Of a stretch of DNA of 64,000 nt, positions 54,254 to 64,000 are shown piece by piece. The DNA lies in contig CAIYYN010000037.1 in the NCBI GenBank assembly GCA_903930435.1, positions 85,040 through 149,039 of the forward strand, in the 5' to 3' direction. The notes under the pieces are model-generated. The model was given only the letters and a program-made list of their open reading frames with translations, made no database searches and was not told the DNA's origin. This DNA is from an uncultured Hyphomicrobiales bacterium (GTDB lineage Bacteria > Pseudomonadota > Alphaproteobacteria > Rhizobiales > Ancalomicrobiaceae). Within the stretch, counting starts at the first letter, position 1; every line of letters starts with the position of its first letter. The translations under genes were made by a program, and so were the position numbers.

Positions 54254-54463
54254 TCAGGACTCGGCAACAATTCGCAACAAATGGCTCACTTTGGCAATCA
54301 TGCCACGCACCGAAGGGGTATCCTCCAGCGTGCGAACACGATGCCGCTTGTTCAATCCAAGACCGATCAGCGTCGCACGCTGCTCGCCAGGACGACGGAT
54401 TGGGCTACCGACCTGCTCGATCGTCACGGTCTTGCCCGTACCTGTATCTGTGGTGCCCGACAT
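54254..54463 (-). CDS. rpmD: 50S ribosomal protein L30
   Basis: 69 residues. Core '[37 protein letters not shown]' matches L30; the first ten residues are a short polar extension. 33 bases after rpsE. ATG 54463. Confidence 0.96.
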   Translation of the reverse strand: MSGTTDTGTGKTVTIEQVGSPIRRPGEQRATLIGLGLNKRHRVRTLEDTPSVRGMIAKVSHLLRIVAES

Positions 54464-54496
54464 GCGGTCGCCCCTTCCATCTCTCTATAATCAGCC

Positions 54497-55048
54497 TCAG
54501 GCGTCAGCGCCAGCAGCTTCAACACCTTCACCCTGACGACGACCCTGCAGCGTCGACACCTTCAAGCCACGACGCGCAGCGACTGAACGCGGGCTATCTT
54601 CATGCTTCAGGGCATCAAAAGTTGCCCGGATCATGTTGTAAGGATTGGACGAACCGAGCGATTTGGCGACGACGTCCTGAACGCCCAAGGTCTCAAATAC
54701 TGCGCGCATCGGACCACCGGCGATAATACCCGTACCAGCAGGCGCCGTACGAACGATCACCCGACCAGCGCCGTGATGCCCAACAACGTCATGATGCAAG
54801 GTGCGTCCTTCGCGCAGCGGGACGCGGATCAACGCACGCTTTGCGGCTTCCGTCGCCTTACGGATAGCTTCCGGCACTTCACGCGCCTTGCCATGCCCGA
54901 AGCCAACGCGACCCTTCTGGTCGCCCACGACGACGAGTGCGGCGAAACCGAAGCGCCGGCCACCCTTCACAACCTTCGCAACACGGTTGATATGCACCAA
55001 CCGGTCAACGAATTCGCTGTCACGCTCTTCACGCTCACGCTGAGCCAT
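54497..55048 (-). CDS. rpsE: 30S ribosomal protein S5
   Basis: 183 residues. '[22 protein letters not shown]' (mRNA entry-site basic loop), '[14 protein letters not shown]' and '[27 protein letters not shown]' are diagnostic. The Gln/Gly-rich C-terminus after 'KVSTLQGRR' exceeds E. coli. 40 bases after rplR. Confidence 0.97.
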   Translation of the reverse strand: MAQREREERDSEFVDRLVHINRVAKVVKGGRRFGFAALVVVGDQKGRVGFGHGKAREVPEAIRKATEAAKRALIRVPLREGRTLHHDVVGHHGAGRVIVRTAPAGTGIIAGGPMRAVFETLGVQDVVAKSLGSSNPYNMIRATFDALKHEDSPRSVAARRGLKVSTLQGRRQGEGVEAAGADA

Positions 55049-55088
55049 GTGTCAAGTCCTCATCCGCGCACCAAGCGCTTCGATAAAA

Positions 55089-55448
55089 TCAGAAATCGAG
55101 ACCGCCTTCGCGAGCAGACTCTGCCAGCGCCTTAACGCGCCCGTGATAAATGTACTGGCCGCGATCAAATACGACCGCACCCAGACCCTTTTCCTTCGCG
55201 CGCTCGGCGATCAGCTTGCCAACTGTCTTGGCAGCTTCGACATCCGCGCCGGTCTTGAGTTCGCCGCGCAAATCCTTCTCGAGGCTCGAAGCGGAAACCA
55301 AGGTAACACCGGCGGTATCGTCGATGATCTGAGCGTAGATGTGCTTCGAAGAGCGATGTACAGAGAGACGCAGGCGACCGTTGGCCGCCGCCTTGACGGC
55401 GCGACGTACGCGGGCGCGACGACGCTCCAGACTGGTTTTATGGGCCAT
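55089..55448 (-). CDS. rplR: 50S ribosomal protein L18
   Basis: 119 residues; binds 5S rRNA. '[34 protein letters not shown]' and '[28 protein letters not shown]' fit the family. ATG 55448; 12 bases after rplF. Confidence 0.97.
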   Translation of the reverse strand: MAHKTSLERRRARVRRAVKAAANGRLRLSVHRSSKHIYAQIIDDTAGVTLVSASSLEKDLRGELKTGADVEAAKTVGKLIAERAKEKGLGAVVFDRGQYIYHGRVKALAESAREGGLDF

Positions 55449-55460
55449 CGTTGCCGATCC

Positions 55461-56000
55461 TTACTTCTTTTTGCCTTCCTTGCGGAAGATCGTCTCTGTG
55501 GAATATTTGACGCCCTTGCCCTTGTAGGGTTCCGGGCCACGCCATTCGCGAATCTCTGCAGCGGTCTGACCAACCTTCTGCTTGTCGATCCCCGACACAA
55601 TCACCTGATCGCCCTTTGCACCAGCGACCTGGATCGTGATCCCGTCAGGAACCGGGAACAGAATATCATGGCTGTAGCCAAGCGACAAAGTCAGTGTCTT
55701 GCCGTTCAGCGCTGCCTTGTAACCGACACCGTTAATCTCGAGCTTCTTTTCGAAGCCCTTCGACACGCCGTCGACCAGGTTCAAGATCCGTGTACGCGAT
55801 GTTCCCCACTGGGAACGTGCGGCCTTTGAATCATTGACCGGAGTCACCTTGATCCCCTCGGACGTCTTTTCAACGCCGACAAGCTCGTGAACATCATATG
55901 TCAAAAGACCCTTCGGTCCCTTGACATTTACCGTCTGCCCCGAAACCTCGGCCGTAACGCCGGCCGGGATGCTTACGGGCTTTTTGCCAATGCGCGACAT
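55461..56000 (-). CDS. rplF: 50S ribosomal protein L6
   Basis: 179 residues, two tandem L6 repeats. '[19 protein letters not shown]' and '[20 protein letters not shown]' near the C-terminus are diagnostic. 20 bases after rpsH. Confidence 0.98.
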   Translation of the reverse strand: MSRIGKKPVSIPAGVTAEVSGQTVNVKGPKGLLTYDVHELVGVEKTSEGIKVTPVNDSKAARSQWGTSRTRILNLVDGVSKGFEKKLEINGVGYKAALNGKTLTLSLGYSHDILFPVPDGITIQVAGAKGDQVIVSGIDKQKVGQTAAEIREWRGPEPYKGKGVKYSTETIFRKEGKKK

Positions 56001-56020
56001 GTGCTTTCCCTCAGGCCTTG

Positions 56021-56419
56021 TTAGAAGATCCGGCAGAGCACTTCGCCGCCGACATTGCTGTCGCGCGCTGTGTGATCTGCCATGACCCCTTTGGGGGTGG
56101 AAAGGATCGTGACGCCCAGCCCGTTTGCAACGCGCGGGATATTTGCCACGGAGGTGTACACACGCCGACCGGGCTTCGACACCCGATGGATTTCGCGGAT
56201 GACAGGTTCGCCATCGTAATACTTCAGCTCGATCTCGAACTCCGACTTGCCGGGTCCGAAATCGACCGCTGCATAGCCACGAATGTAACCTTCGGACTGC
56301 AGAACATCGAGAACATTTCCGCGAAGCTTCGATGCCGGGGTCGACACCTTGGACTTCTTGCGCATTTGCGCATTGCGGATACGGGTGATCATATCACCCA
56401 ACGGGTCGCTGAGGCTCAT
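56021..56419 (-). CDS. rpsH: 30S ribosomal protein S8
   Basis: 132 residues. '[15 protein letters not shown]' at the start and '[22 protein letters not shown]' at the end (Gly-Gly-Glu-x-Leu of S8). S8 is the translational regulator of the spc operon in E. coli; a similar site was not sought successfully here. 11 bases after rpsN. Confidence 0.98.
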   Translation of the reverse strand: MSLSDPLGDMITRIRNAQMRKKSKVSTPASKLRGNVLDVLQSEGYIRGYAAVDFGPGKSEFEIELKYYDGEPVIREIHRVSKPGRRVYTSVANIPRVANGLGVTILSTPKGVMADHTARDSNVGGEVLCRIF

Positions 56420-56430
56420 CTAATAACTCC

Positions 56431-56736
56431 TCACCAGCTCGACTTGACGAGACCCGGGACAAGCCCGAGATTGCCAAGCTCACGCAGCGCAACGCGCGAC
56501 ATCTTCAGCTTGCGATAATAGGCACGCGGACGGCCAGTGACTTCGCACCGGTTCCGGATACGAATCTTGGCGCCATTGCGTGGCATCTCAGCCAGCTTGA
56601 TCACAGCCTGAATGCGCTCATCCAGTGCTGTCTCGCGGTTCGAAATAACCGCCTTCAACGCTTCGCGCTTCTTCAAGTCGCGCGCCACAAGCCTGCGGCG
56701 ATGGTTATTCTTTTCAATCGAGCTTTTCTTGGCCAT
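56431..56736 (-). CDS. rpsN: 30S ribosomal protein S14, zinc-independent form
   Basis: 101 residues. The C-terminal '[31 protein letters not shown]' is typical; only one Cys remains of the zinc form, so this is the long C-minus type. 26 bases after rplE. Confidence 0.98.
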   Translation of the reverse strand: MAKKSSIEKNNHRRRLVARDLKKREALKAVISNRETALDERIQAVIKLAEMPRNGAKIRIRNRCEVTGRPRAYYRKLKMSRVALRELGNLGLVPGLVKSSW

Positions 56737-56762
56737 GTGCCCCTATCCCCCGCCGTTACGGA

Positions 56763-57323
56763 TCAAGCCCGGAACGGGAAGTTCATGAGCTTCAACAGCT
56801 CACGTGCTTCCTCATCCGTCTTCGCCGTCGTACAGACGATGATATCCAACCCCCAGACCTGATCGACCTTGTCGTAGTCGATTTCCGGGAAAATGATGTG
56901 TTCCTTGATGCCCATGGCGAAGTTGCCACGACCATCGAAGCTCTTGGGCGAAAGCCCGCGGAAGTCACGAACGCGCGGCAGAGCCACGGTCACGAGACGA
57001 TCCACAAATTCGTACATGCGTGTCTTGCGCAAGGTCACCTTAGCGCCGATCGCCATGTTCTCGCGGATCTTGAAGGTCGCGATTGCCTGGCGAGCGCGCG
57101 TCAAAACCGGCTTCTGTCCAGCAATCTTGGCCAGATCATTCGCCGCAATCTGCGTCTTCTTGGAATCGTTGACGGCCTCGCCAACGCCCATGTTCAGGAC
57201 AACCTTATCGAGTACAGGAACCTCCATCGGGTTCTTGTAACCGAACTTCTCGATCATTTTTGCGCGCACTTCGTCCTGATAAAAGGACCTAAGGCGCGGC
57301 ACGTAGGTCTCTGCCTCAGCCAT
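56763..57323 (-). CDS. rplE: 50S ribosomal protein L5
   Basis: 186 residues; contacts 5S rRNA and the P-site tRNA. '[15 protein letters not shown]' and '[27 protein letters not shown]' are diagnostic. Its start overlaps the rplX stop by 8 bases, the largest overlap of the cluster. Confidence 0.98.
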   Translation of the reverse strand: MAEAETYVPRLRSFYQDEVRAKMIEKFGYKNPMEVPVLDKVVLNMGVGEAVNDSKKTQIAANDLAKIAGQKPVLTRARQAIATFKIRENMAIGAKVTLRKTRMYEFVDRLVTVALPRVRDFRGLSPKSFDGRGNFAMGIKEHIIFPEIDYDKVDQVWGLDIIVCTTAKTDEEARELLKLMNFPFRA

Positions 57324-57633
57324 CGATCACTTCTCCAGAACGCTTGGCGACACGCACTTTCGTGCCGTCTTCCTGGACCTTGAACCCGACACGGGTGGCC
57401 TTGCCATCCTTGGGGTCCGCGATTGCCAGGTTGGAAAGATGAATGGCGCTCTCCTTGGAGATGATGCCACCCTCGTTCACGCCCTGCGGCTTTGTATGCC
57501 GCTGAACCATGTTGACGCCGCCGACGAACGCACGGCCCTCGTCCGGCACAACCCGCGTCACCTCACCGGTCTTGCCCTTGTCACGACCGGCAAGCACGAC
57601 AACCTTGTCGCCTTTTTTAATCTTCGCCGCCAT
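57316..57633 (-). CDS. rplX: 50S ribosomal protein L24
   Basis: 105 residues with an N-terminal KOW motif ('[22 protein letters not shown]') and '[12 protein letters not shown]'. ATG 57633 shares its A with the rplN TGA (TGATG), giving tight coupling. Confidence 0.98.
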   Translation of the reverse strand: MAAKIKKGDKVVVLAGRDKGKTGEVTRVVPDEGRAFVGGVNMVQRHTKPQGVNEGGIISKESAIHLSNLAIADPKDGKATRVGFKVQEDGTKVRVAKRSGEVIDG

Positions 57634-58001
57634 CACAGCACCTCCGGCGCAAGCGACAGGATCTTTGTATGGTTCTTTGCGCGGAGTTCGCGCGGAACTG
57701 GTCCAAAGATACGCGTGCCGATCGGCTCTTTCTGATTGTTGATCAGCACAGCCGCGTTGCGATCAAACCGGATCACCTGGCCATCAGCCCGGCGAATATC
57801 CTTCCTGACCCGAACGACGACTGCCTTCATGACATCGCCCTTCTTAACACGACCACGCGGAATAGCTTCCTTGACCGACACCACGATGATATCGCCAACG
57901 GTTGCATATTTACGCTTCGACCCCCCGAGAACCTTGATGCACATAACGCGCTTGGCACCCGAGTTGTCGGCGACGTCCAAATTGGACTGCATCTGAATCA
58001 T
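57633..58001 (-). CDS. rplN: 50S ribosomal protein L14
   Basis: 122 residues, five-stranded barrel. '[33 protein letters not shown]' and '[23 protein letters not shown]' are diagnostic. 41 bases after rpsQ. Confidence 0.98.
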   Translation of the reverse strand: MIQMQSNLDVADNSGAKRVMCIKVLGGSKRKYATVGDIIVVSVKEAIPRGRVKKGDVMKAVVVRVRKDIRRADGQVIRFDRNAAVLINNQKEPIGTRIFGPVPRELRAKNHTKILSLAPEVL

Positions 58002-58042
58002 GACCGACAGCCTTTCCTAAAGTTAGCCCGTACAGGTCACGG

Positions 58043-58288
58043 TCAGCCGGCAGTGCCGGCGGGGTTAACAACGACCCAGCGCTTCAACTTAGACAACGGC
58101 CGACCTTCTTCGATCGCAACATTGTCACCGACCTTGAACTGGTTGGCTTCGTCATGCGCATGGTACTTCTTCGACCGGCGAACGGTCTTCTTCAACAGCG
58201 GATGCGTAAAGCGACGCTCTACTTCAACCACGATCGTCTTGTCATTCGTGTCGCTGACAACGACGCCCTGCAGAACTCTCTTTGGCAT
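58043..58288 (-). CDS. rpsQ: 30S ribosomal protein S17
   Basis: 81 residues, OB fold. Start ATG 58288 ('[18 protein letters not shown]'); a longer frame lacks family support. '[25 protein letters not shown]' is typical. 10 bases after rpmC. Confidence 0.97.
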   Translation of the reverse strand: MPKRVLQGVVVSDTNDKTIVVEVERRFTHPLLKKTVRRSKKYHAHDEANQFKVGDNVAIEEGRPLSKLKRWVVVNPAGTAG

Positions 58289-58298
58289 GGCTCGCTCC

Positions 58299-58490
58299 TC
58301 AGCTCGCTGTCTTTTCGCCGATGACAGTCTTGAGGCGCGCAATATCGCGCCGTACAAGCCGCACACGTGCTGTGTTTTCGAGCTGCCCGGTGGCCTTCTG
58401 GAAGCGCAGGTTAAACTGCTCCTTCTTCAGTTGTGCCAACTCATCGGTGAGCTCATCGATGGTCTTGGTTCTGATGTCTTTGGCCAGCAT
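58299..58490 (-). CDS. rpmC: 50S ribosomal protein L29
   Basis: 63 residues, two-helix protein at the exit tunnel. '[40 protein letters not shown]' is diagnostic. 12 bases after rplP. Confidence 0.97.
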   Translation of the reverse strand: MLAKDIRTKTIDELTDELAQLKKEQFNLRFQKATGQLENTARVRLVRRDIARLKTVIGEKTAS

Positions 58491-58502
58491 GGCAGTCTAT
58501 CC

Positions 58503-58916
58503 TTAGTCGGCGATGCGCTGGATGAAGCGCGTGCGAATTGGCAGCTTGGCGGCTCCCAAACGCAGGGCCTCTTCCGCAATGTTCTGCGGTACGCCGTCGA
58601 TTTCAAACAATATACGCCCAGGATGAACGCGAGCTGCCCAAAACTCAGGTGCGCCCTTACCCTTACCCATGCGTACTTCGGTCGGCTTCGACGACACAGG
58701 AACGTCCGGAAACACACGGATCCAGACACGCCCCTGGCGCTTCATTTGACGCGTGATCGCGCGGCGAGCCGCCTCGATCTGGCGAGCAGTCACCCGTTCC
58801 GGCTCCAGCGCCTTCAGACCGTAGGTGCCGAAATCGAGCGAAGTCGCTCCCTTTGCGGCGCCGTGAATGCGGCCCTTGAACTGCTTCCGGAACTTCGTGC
58901 GCTTTGGTTGCAGCAT
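58503..58916 (-). CDS. rplP: 50S ribosomal protein L16
   Basis: 137 residues; supports A-site tRNA and late 50S assembly. '[16 protein letters not shown]' and '[27 protein letters not shown]' are diagnostic. 38 bases after rpsC. Confidence 0.98.
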   Translation of the reverse strand: MLQPKRTKFRKQFKGRIHGAAKGATSLDFGTYGLKALEPERVTARQIEAARRAITRQMKRQGRVWIRVFPDVPVSSKPTEVRMGKGKGAPEFWAARVHPGRILFEIDGVPQNIAEEALRLGAAKLPIRTRFIQRIAD

Positions 58917-58954
58917 CGTCGTTCTCTCACTTCTTCTCTACCGGCTAACAGCCG

Positions 58955-59728
58955 TCAAGCCGCATTATCGCCGTCACGACCACGGCCACGACGGCCGCCA
59001 CGGTCATTCCGGGGTTCACGATCACGTTCACGACCGCTATCGCGACGGCCACCACTGGTGTCCGCCTCAAGCGACTTGCGCTCGGAAGCCATCGGATCAT
59101 GCTCAAGGATTTCGCCCTTGAAGATCCAGACCTTCACGCCGCACGCGCCATAAGCCGTATGAGCAGTCGCGACACCGTAATCAATGTCAGCGCGCAGCGT
59201 ATGCAACGGCACGCGACCTTCACGATACCACTCGAGGCGCGCGATTTCCGCGCCACCCAGGCGACCCGAGCAATTGATACGGATGCCCTCGGCACCGAAG
59301 CGCAGAGCAGACTGAACGGCCCGCTTCATGGCGCGACGGAAGGCAACACGACGCTCGAGCTGCTGTGCAATCGACGCAGCGACCAGGTTCGAGTCGGTCT
59401 CAGGCTTGCGCACTTCAACGATGTTGATATGCACTTCCGACTTCGTCAGTGCCGACACGCCCTTGCGCAAAACATCAATGTCCGTGCCCTTCTTGCCGAT
59501 CACAACACCCGGACGCGCCGTATGAATGTTGACACGGCACTTGCGGTGCGGACGCTCGATGACGATCTTGGACACTGCAGCAGCCTTGAGCTTCTCCATC
59601 AGAAACTCACGGATTGCAAAATCCTCGTGCAAGAGCTGACCATATTCGTTCTTGCCAGCGTACCAGCGGGAATCCCAGGTCCGGTTGATCCCGAGACGCA
59701 GCCCGATTGGATTGACCTTCTGTCCCAT
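58955..59728 (-). CDS. rpsC: 30S ribosomal protein S3 with Arg/Gly/Asp-rich tail
   Basis: 257 residues. KH domain ('[28 protein letters not shown]') and C-terminal S3 domain ('[26 protein letters not shown]'). The last 35 residues are a charged low-complexity tail rich in Arg, Asp and Gly (RGG-like), beyond the 233 residues of the E. coli protein. ATG shares its A with the rplV TAA (TAATG). Confidence 0.97.
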   Translation of the reverse strand: MGQKVNPIGLRLGINRTWDSRWYAGKNEYGQLLHEDFAIREFLMEKLKAAAVSKIVIERPHRKCRVNIHTARPGVVIGKKGTDIDVLRKGVSALTKSEVHINIVEVRKPETDSNLVAASIAQQLERRVAFRRAMKRAVQSALRFGAEGIRINCSGRLGGAEIARLEWYREGRVPLHTLRADIDYGVATAHTAYGACGVKVWIFKGEILEHDPMASERKSLEADTSGGRRDSGRERDREPRNDRGGRRGRGRDGDNAA

Positions 59729-60105
59729 TATGCGGACTCCACTTCGCGAACGACGATGGTCAAGTTCGAGAACGGACGCTCGACCCGACCGGCGCGACCA
59801 CGAGCGCGAGCGTGAAACCGCTTCAACACAAGGGCCTTACCAACGAATGCCTCAGCGACGACGAGGCTGTCGACGTCGAGATCGTGATTGTTCTCCGCGT
59901 TCGCAACGGCGCTCTCGAGCACCTTCTTGACGTCACGCGAAATGCGCTTCTGCGAAAAGGTCAGCTCGGCCAGAGCAGAAGCCACCTTCTTGCCGCGGAT
60001 CAGACCGGCGACAAGATTCAGCTTCTGCGGACTGACGCGCAGCATGCGCGCAACAGCCTGGGCCTCATTATCCTTGAGCGCACGCTCAGCACTGGGCTTG
60101 CTCAT
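59728..60105 (-). CDS. rplV: 50S ribosomal protein L22
   Basis: 125 residues; its beta-hairpin lines the exit tunnel. '[20 protein letters not shown]' and '[24 protein letters not shown]' are diagnostic. 3 bases after rpsS. Confidence 0.98.
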   Translation of the reverse strand: MSKPSAERALKDNEAQAVARMLRVSPQKLNLVAGLIRGKKVASALAELTFSQKRISRDVKKVLESAVANAENNHDLDVDSLVVAEAFVGKALVLKRFHARARGRAGRVERPFSNLTIVVREVESA

Positions 60106-60108
60106 GGG

Positions 60109-60387
60109 TTACTTCCTCTTCGCCTTCTTGTCGGCAGCGTGGCCGTAGTAGGTACGCGTCGGCGAGAACTCGCCGAACTTATGCCCAACCATGTCCTCGG
60201 TGACATTCACCGGGATATGCTTCTGGCCGTTGTACACACCGAAGGTTAAACCGATGAAATGCGGCAAGATCGTCGAGCGACGGCTCCAGATCTTGATCAC
60301 TTCGGCGCGCGACGAACCGCGAGCCTTTTCGGCTTTCTTCAGGAGGTAACCGTCAACGAACGGTCCTTTCCAGACAGAACGAGTCAT
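60109..60387 (-). CDS. rpsS: 30S ribosomal protein S19
   Basis: 92 residues. '[17 protein letters not shown]' and '[25 protein letters not shown]' are diagnostic of this head protein. 9 bases after rplB. Confidence 0.98.
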   Translation of the reverse strand: MTRSVWKGPFVDGYLLKKAEKARGSSRAEVIKIWSRRSTILPHFIGLTFGVYNGQKHIPVNVTEDMVGHKFGEFSPTRTYYGHAADKKAKRK

Positions 60388-60396
60388 GGCCTACCC

Positions 60397-61230
60397 TCAA
60401 CCCTTCTTGGCGTGACGCGAGCGAACAATGAACTTGTTCGTCGACTTGTTAGAGCGCGTCTTCTTGCCCTTTGTCGGCTTGCCCCAAGGCGTAACCGGAT
60501 GCCGGCCACCTGAGGTACGGCCTTCGCCGCCGCCGTGCGGATGGTCGACCGGGTTCATGACGACACCGCGATTGTGCGGGCGACGACCAAGCCAACGCTG
60601 GCGACCGGCCTTGCCGATCGACGTGTTCATGTGATCGGGGTTGGAAACCGCACCGATCGTTCCAAGGCATGTCCCCAGAACCAAACGCTGTTCGCCCGAA
60701 TTCAGACGAACAATCACGTAACCCTGATCGCGTCCAACGATCTGAGCGAAGGTTCCGGCTGACCGGGCGATCTGCCCACCCTTGCCAGGCTTCAGTTCGA
60801 CGTTGTGAACGATCGTTCCAACCGGCAGCGTACCAAGCGGAGCAGCGTTACCCGGCTTAACGTCGACAGACTTGTCAGACACAACGCTATCGCCAACAGC
60901 CAGACGCTGGGGAGCCAGGATGTAGCTTAACTCGCCGTCCTGATACTTGATCAGGGCAATGAACGCCGAACGGTTCGGATCGTACTCAAGCCGCTCAACG
61001 ACCGCCGGCACACCAAGCTTGCGACGCTTGAAGTCTACGATACGATACGCACGCTTGTGCCCACCACCGCGGAACCGCACCGTAATGCGGCCAGTGTTGT
61101 TACGACCACCGGAGCTATGCAGCCCCTCGGTCAACGTCTTCACCGGCTTGCCCTTGAAGAGACCGTCGCGAGCGACGATCACCAACTGGCGAAGGCTAGG
61201 TGTTGTCGGTTTATATGATTTGAGCGCCAT
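60397..61230 (-). CDS. rplB: 50S ribosomal protein L2
   Basis: 277 residues, near the peptidyl-transferase centre. '[12 protein letters not shown]', '[23 protein letters not shown]' and '[17 protein letters not shown]' (with the conserved His) are diagnostic. 21 bases after rplW. Confidence 0.98.
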   Translation of the reverse strand: MALKSYKPTTPSLRQLVIVARDGLFKGKPVKTLTEGLHSSGGRNNTGRITVRFRGGGHKRAYRIVDFKRRKLGVPAVVERLEYDPNRSAFIALIKYQDGELSYILAPQRLAVGDSVVSDKSVDVKPGNAAPLGTLPVGTIVHNVELKPGKGGQIARSAGTFAQIVGRDQGYVIVRLNSGEQRLVLGTCLGTIGAVSNPDHMNTSIGKAGRQRWLGRRPHNRGVVMNPVDHPHGGGEGRTSGGRHPVTPWGKPTKGKKTRSNKSTNKFIVRSRHAKKG

Positions 61231-61251
61231 GTCTTAAGTATCCCAAGTAGC

Positions 61252-61545
61252 TCAAAGGCCAGTCGTGATGTCGATGCGCTGCCCTGCTTCGAGGGTCACG
61301 ATCGCTTTTTTGACATCGTCCTGCTTGCCGACGAAGCCACGGAAACGCTTCACCTTGCCCTTGCGGACCAATGTGTTCACGCTTTTGACCTTGACCTTGA
61401 AGAGGAATTCAACGGCTGCCTTGATTTCAGCCTTGTCAGCTGTCTTCAAGACGTTGAACACGACCTTGTCGGCCTCGGCCTGGATCGTTGCCTTCTCGGT
61501 GACGAGCGGCGAACGAATGATATCGTAATGAGCCAGATCAGACAT
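61252..61545 (-). CDS. rplW: 50S ribosomal protein L23
   Basis: 97 residues; docking site for trigger factor and SRP at the tunnel exit. '[25 protein letters not shown]' and '[20 protein letters not shown]' are diagnostic. Its ATG directly follows the rplD TAA without a gap. Confidence 0.98.
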   Translation of the reverse strand: MSDLAHYDIIRSPLVTEKATIQAEADKVVFNVLKTADKAEIKAAVEFLFKVKVKSVNTLVRKGKVKRFRGFVGKQDDVKKAIVTLEAGQRIDITTGL

Positions 61546-62181
61546 TTAAGCCTCCACCTTCGCAGCAAACCGTGCCTCGAGGGCAGCAACCGCAGCCTTG
61601 GTCAAGACCAATGTATGGCGGCGCAGGATATCGTAGACGTTGATACCCTGGATCGGCAAAACATCGACATTCGGGATGTTGCGAGCAGCCAAACCGAAGT
61701 TCGTGTCGACAACGTCACCCGAAATGATCAAGGCATTGGCCAAGCCGAGCTTTGCCAGTTGTGCCTCGACACCCTGTGTCTTGGGCGAAGCAGCAGCGGC
61801 ATTTTCCAGAACCATGATCGAACCCGACCCGGCCTTAGCAGACAGCGCATGCTTCAGTCCGAGCACGCGAACCTTCTTTGGCAGGCCATGTTCATGGCTC
61901 CGGACAACCGGACCATGCGAACGACCACCGCCGCGGAACAAGTTAGCGCGCATCGATCCATGGCGAGCGCCGCCCGAGCCCTTCTGCTTGTACATCTTCT
62001 TGCCAGTCCGGGCGATTTCCGCCCGACCCTTCACCTTGTGGGTGCCAGCGCGGCGCTTGGCCAACTGCCAGCGAACGACACGCTGGATGATATCAGCACG
62101 TGGCTCCAGACCGTAGATCTCGTCCGAAAGCGTGATCTTGCCTGCGTCTTCGCCATCGAGCGTCTTGATCTCGATTTCCAT
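61546..62181 (-). CDS. rplD: 50S ribosomal protein L4
   Basis: 211 residues. '[30 protein letters not shown]' is the extended tunnel loop. L4 represses the S10 operon in enterobacteria; no matching leader was identified here. ATG shares a base with the rplC TGA. Confidence 0.98.
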   Translation of the reverse strand: MEIEIKTLDGEDAGKITLSDEIYGLEPRADIIQRVVRWQLAKRRAGTHKVKGRAEIARTGKKMYKQKGSGGARHGSMRANLFRGGGRSHGPVVRSHEHGLPKKVRVLGLKHALSAKAGSGSIMVLENAAAASPKTQGVEAQLAKLGLANALIISGDVVDTNFGLAARNIPNVDVLPIQGINVYDILRRHTLVLTKAAVAALEARFAAKVEA

Positions 62182-62888
62182 CACTCGGCTCCAACTTCTG
62201 CCGACACTGAAGCCGGTTTAACGCGGAATGCTCCGGGCAGCGGAACGTCCTTCGGCTTCCGCTTCACAGCATCACGCACAATGATCCAACCCGAATTTGG
62301 TCCAGGCACTGCACCCTCAACCAGGATGAGGCCACGCTCAACGTCGGTGCGAACCACTTTCAGGTTCTGCGTCGTGACGCGCTCGTTACCCATATGGCCG
62401 GCCATCTTCTTGCCCTTGAAGGTCTTGCCAGGATCCTGGCGCTGACCGGTCGAGCCCGGAGAACGATGCGACACCGAAACACCGTGCGTCGCCCGCAGAC
62501 CACCGAAGTTCCAGCGCTTCATTGCGCCCTGGAACCCCTTACCGATCGACGTCCCGGTCACGTCAACGAACTGACCAGCTACGAAGTGATCAGCGGTGAA
62601 CTCCGCGCCAACTTCGATCAGGTTCGCAGGGTCAACACGAAACTCGACGAGCTTCATCTTCGGCTCAACCGACGCCTTGGCAAAATGCCCACGCTGCGGC
62701 TGTGTCGTGTTCTTGACCTTGGCCACGCCAGCACCCAGTTGGAGTGCCGTATAACCGTCTTTCTCCTGCGTCCGCTGAGCAACAACCTGAACGTTGTCGA
62801 GCTTCAGCACCGTCACGGGGATTTGCTCGCCCGTTTCCGTGAATACGCGGGTCATGCCCACTTTTTGAGCGATCACACCTGAACGCAT
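62181..62888 (-). CDS. rplC: 50S ribosomal protein L3
   Basis: 235 residues starting '[16 protein letters not shown]' at ATG 62888; a longer in-frame reading is not family-like. '[36 protein letters not shown]' includes the Gln that is methylated in E. coli. The 97-base gap to rpsJ holds a hairpin TGATTCC-TTTC-GGAATCA (62962-62979). Confidence 0.98.
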   Translation of the reverse strand: MRSGVIAQKVGMTRVFTETGEQIPVTVLKLDNVQVVAQRTQEKDGYTALQLGAGVAKVKNTTQPQRGHFAKASVEPKMKLVEFRVDPANLIEVGAEFTADHFVAGQFVDVTGTSIGKGFQGAMKRWNFGGLRATHGVSVSHRSPGSTGQRQDPGKTFKGKKMAGHMGNERVTTQNLKVVRTDVERGLILVEGAVPGPNSGWIIVRDAVKRKPKDVPLPGAFRVKPASVSAEVGAE

Positions 62889-62985
62889 GGCGTTCTCTCT
62901 TCGTTGTCGGATCGTCGTCAAATTGTGACAATCCAAAGGTACGCTTTGCGAAGTTGCTTGGTGATTCCTTTCGGAATCAGCGACT

Positions 62986-63294
62986 TCAGAGCTTGATTTC
63001 GACGTCCACACCAGCAGCGAGGTCGAGCTTCATCAGCGCGTCAACGGTCTGCGGGGTGGGGTCAATAATGTCGAGTAGACGCTTGTGAGTCCGAATTTCG
63101 AACTGCTCGCGGCTCTTCTTGTCGATATGCGGCGACCGGTTCACCGTGAACTTCTCAATCCGCGTCGGCAGCGGCACCGGACCACGGACATTCGCACCTG
63201 TGCGCTTTGCCGTGTTCACGATCTCGCGCGTAGAAGCATCGAGCACTCGGTGATCGAACGCCTTCAGGCGAATTCGAATGTTCTGACCGTTCAT
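62986..63294 (-). CDS. rpsJ: 30S ribosomal protein S10 (NusE)
   Basis: 102 residues starting '[19 protein letters not shown]' at ATG 63294. It is also the NusE antitermination factor. '[36 protein letters not shown]' is diagnostic. It follows tuf after 134 bases containing a terminator-like hairpin. Confidence 0.98.
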   Translation of the reverse strand: MNGQNIRIRLKAFDHRVLDASTREIVNTAKRTGANVRGPVPLPTRIEKFTVNRSPHIDKKSREQFEIRTHKRLLDIIDPTPQTVDALMKLDLAAGVDVEIKL

Positions 63295-63388
63295 GAATGA
63301 ACCCTCGGTAGTCCCGATAAACCCACCTGAACGAGTCAACTCGCAAAGAAGCAGGCTTATACAGCAAAAAGCTACAATACGTTAAGAG

Positions 63389-63420
63389 AGAAATCGGCAC
63401 CGACGTCGATGCCGATTTCT
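63389..63420 (-). terminator. terminator-like hairpin between tuf and rpsJ
   Basis: Perfect 11-bp stem (AGAAATCGGCA / TGCCGATTTCT) with a 10-base loop, 9 bases past the tuf stop. On the minus strand only 'ctctt' follows, so the T tract is weak. It may reduce read-through from tuf into rpsJ. Confidence 0.65.
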
Positions 63421-63428
63421 GCGTCAGA

Positions 63429-64000
63429 TCACGCGATGATCTTTGCGACGACGCCTGCGCCGACGGTACGACCACCTTCACGGATAGCGAAGCGGAGCTT
63501 CTCTTCCATGGCGATCGGCACGATCAGTTCAACAACGATCTTCACGTTGTCACCTGGCATCACCATTTCCGTGCCTTCCGGCAACTGGACGATGCCAGTC
63601 ACGTCGGTCGTGCGGAAGTAGAACTGCGGACGATAGTTCGTGAAGAACGGCGTATGACGGCCACCCTCTTCCTTCGTCAGGATGTAGGCTTCAGCCTCGA
63701 ACTTCGTGTGCGGCGTCACCGAACCCGGCTTGCACAGAACCTGACCACGCTCAACGTCAGCGCGTTCAATACCACGCAGCAGCGCACCGATGTTGTCGCC
63801 AGCCTGGCCCTGGTCCAGAAGCTTGCGGAACATTTCCACGCCGGTGACGGTGGTCTTGCTGGTGGGCTTGATGCCGATGATCTCGACTTCCTCGCCAACC
63901 TTCACCACGCCGCGTTCGACACGGCCGGTCACGACGGTGCCGCGGCCCGAGATCGAGAACACATCTTCGATCGGCATCAGGAACGGCTTGTCGATCGGGC
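63429..64000 (-). CDS. tuf: elongation factor Tu, C-terminal part (cut by window edge)
   Basis: About 190 C-terminal codons of EF-Tu, covering domains 2 and 3: '[22 protein letters not shown]', '[22 protein letters not shown]' and '[13 protein letters not shown]' at the end. The GTPase domain lies beyond the right edge. The ATG visible inside is not the true start because the frame continues to base 64000. EF-Tu delivers aminoacyl-tRNA to the ribosome. Confidence 0.98.
   Translation of the reverse strand, partial: PIDKPFLMPIEDVFSISGRGTVVTGRVERGVVKVGEEVEIIGIKPTSKTTVTGVEMFRKLLDQGQAGDNIGALLRGIERADVERGQVLCKPGSVTPHTKFEAEAYILTKEEGGRHTPFFTNYRPQFYFRTTDVTGIVQLPEGTEMVMPGDNVKIVVELIVPIAMEEKLRFAIREGGRTVGAGVVAKIIA

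Noticed and set aside
57669..59153. 494-codon plus-strand frame across the ribosomal genes
   Set aside because: Antisense shadow of rplN, rpsQ, rpmC, rplP and rpsC, which are unambiguous.

Overview
The window is a chromosomal stretch of an alphaproteobacterium, most likely of the order Hyphomicrobiales (Rhizobiales). The evidence is a heterotetrameric sarcosine oxidase set (soxBDAG), families typical of this group (EipB/DUF1849, DUF1489, a DUF3563-like protein, the FemAB-like DUF482 protein), a DinB with an N-terminal zinc-ribbon-like extension, and a complete S10-spc-alpha ribosomal cluster followed by htrA, rarA, crcB and rluC. I cannot name a genus. Most of the window has the GC-rich codon use expected of the group. 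One spacer near 13.1 kb is very AT-rich (about 30% GC by my count).

Layout. 1-3.7 kb: 5' end of tex, a KirBac potassium channel, a small DUF3563-like protein, glutathione-dependent formaldehyde dehydrogenase and a degenerate acylphosphatase-like protein, all on the minus strand. 4.1-11 kb: an intradiol ring-cleavage dioxygenase, a small periplasmic protein and soxBDAG on the plus strand. Sarcosine oxidase releases formaldehyde (or methylene-tetrahydrofolate), so the nearby formaldehyde dehydrogenase is a sensible partner. 11.1-17.2 kb: a chemoreceptor, the AT-rich spacer, and a binding-protein transporter whose ATPase gene converges on the permease gene. 17.3-20.4 kb: a small acidic helical protein, a GlcG/HbpS protein, an Fe-S protein and a secreted phosphoesterase. 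20.7 kb: tRNA-Lys(UUU). 21-25.3 kb: a LysM/LytM lipoprotein with an inactive peptidase domain, dinB and eipB. 25.5-28.7 kb: ridA, a glycerophosphodiesterase, a FemAB-like gene and a HIT gene in one direction. 28.7-31 kb: a Ser/Thr kinase fused to a universal-stress domain, in a probable operon with a metallophosphoesterase. 31.2-34.8 kb: clpA, clpS and a phasin. 35.2-38.7 kb: a penicillin-binding protein (DD-carboxypeptidase), a DnaJ-domain membrane protein and two small proteins. 39.2-41 kb: an MFS transporter with a large inserted loop. 41-48.4 kb: two RluA-family pseudouridine synthases, crcB, a NIT-domain chemoreceptor, rarA and an HtrA protease.

48.6-64 kb: the ribosomal cluster on the minus strand, in transcription order tuf (cut by the window edge), rpsJ, rplCDWB, rpsS, rplV, rpsC, rplP, rpmC, rpsQ, rplNXE, rpsN, rpsH, rplF, rplR, rpsE, rpmD, rplO, secY, adk, rpsM, rpsK, rpoA, rplQ. 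It ends in a strong terminator. Genes are mostly overlapping or a few bases apart. The long gaps (rplO-secY, adk-rpsM, rpoA-rplQ) hold hairpins or a possible promoter.

I found no CRISPR array, insertion sequence, integrase, phage gene or recognisable new defence system. The least explained items are the kinase-UspA/phosphoesterase pair, the AT-rich spacer beside the transporter, the inverted repeats ahead of the phasin and sox genes, and the palindrome-rich rpoA-rplQ spacer.
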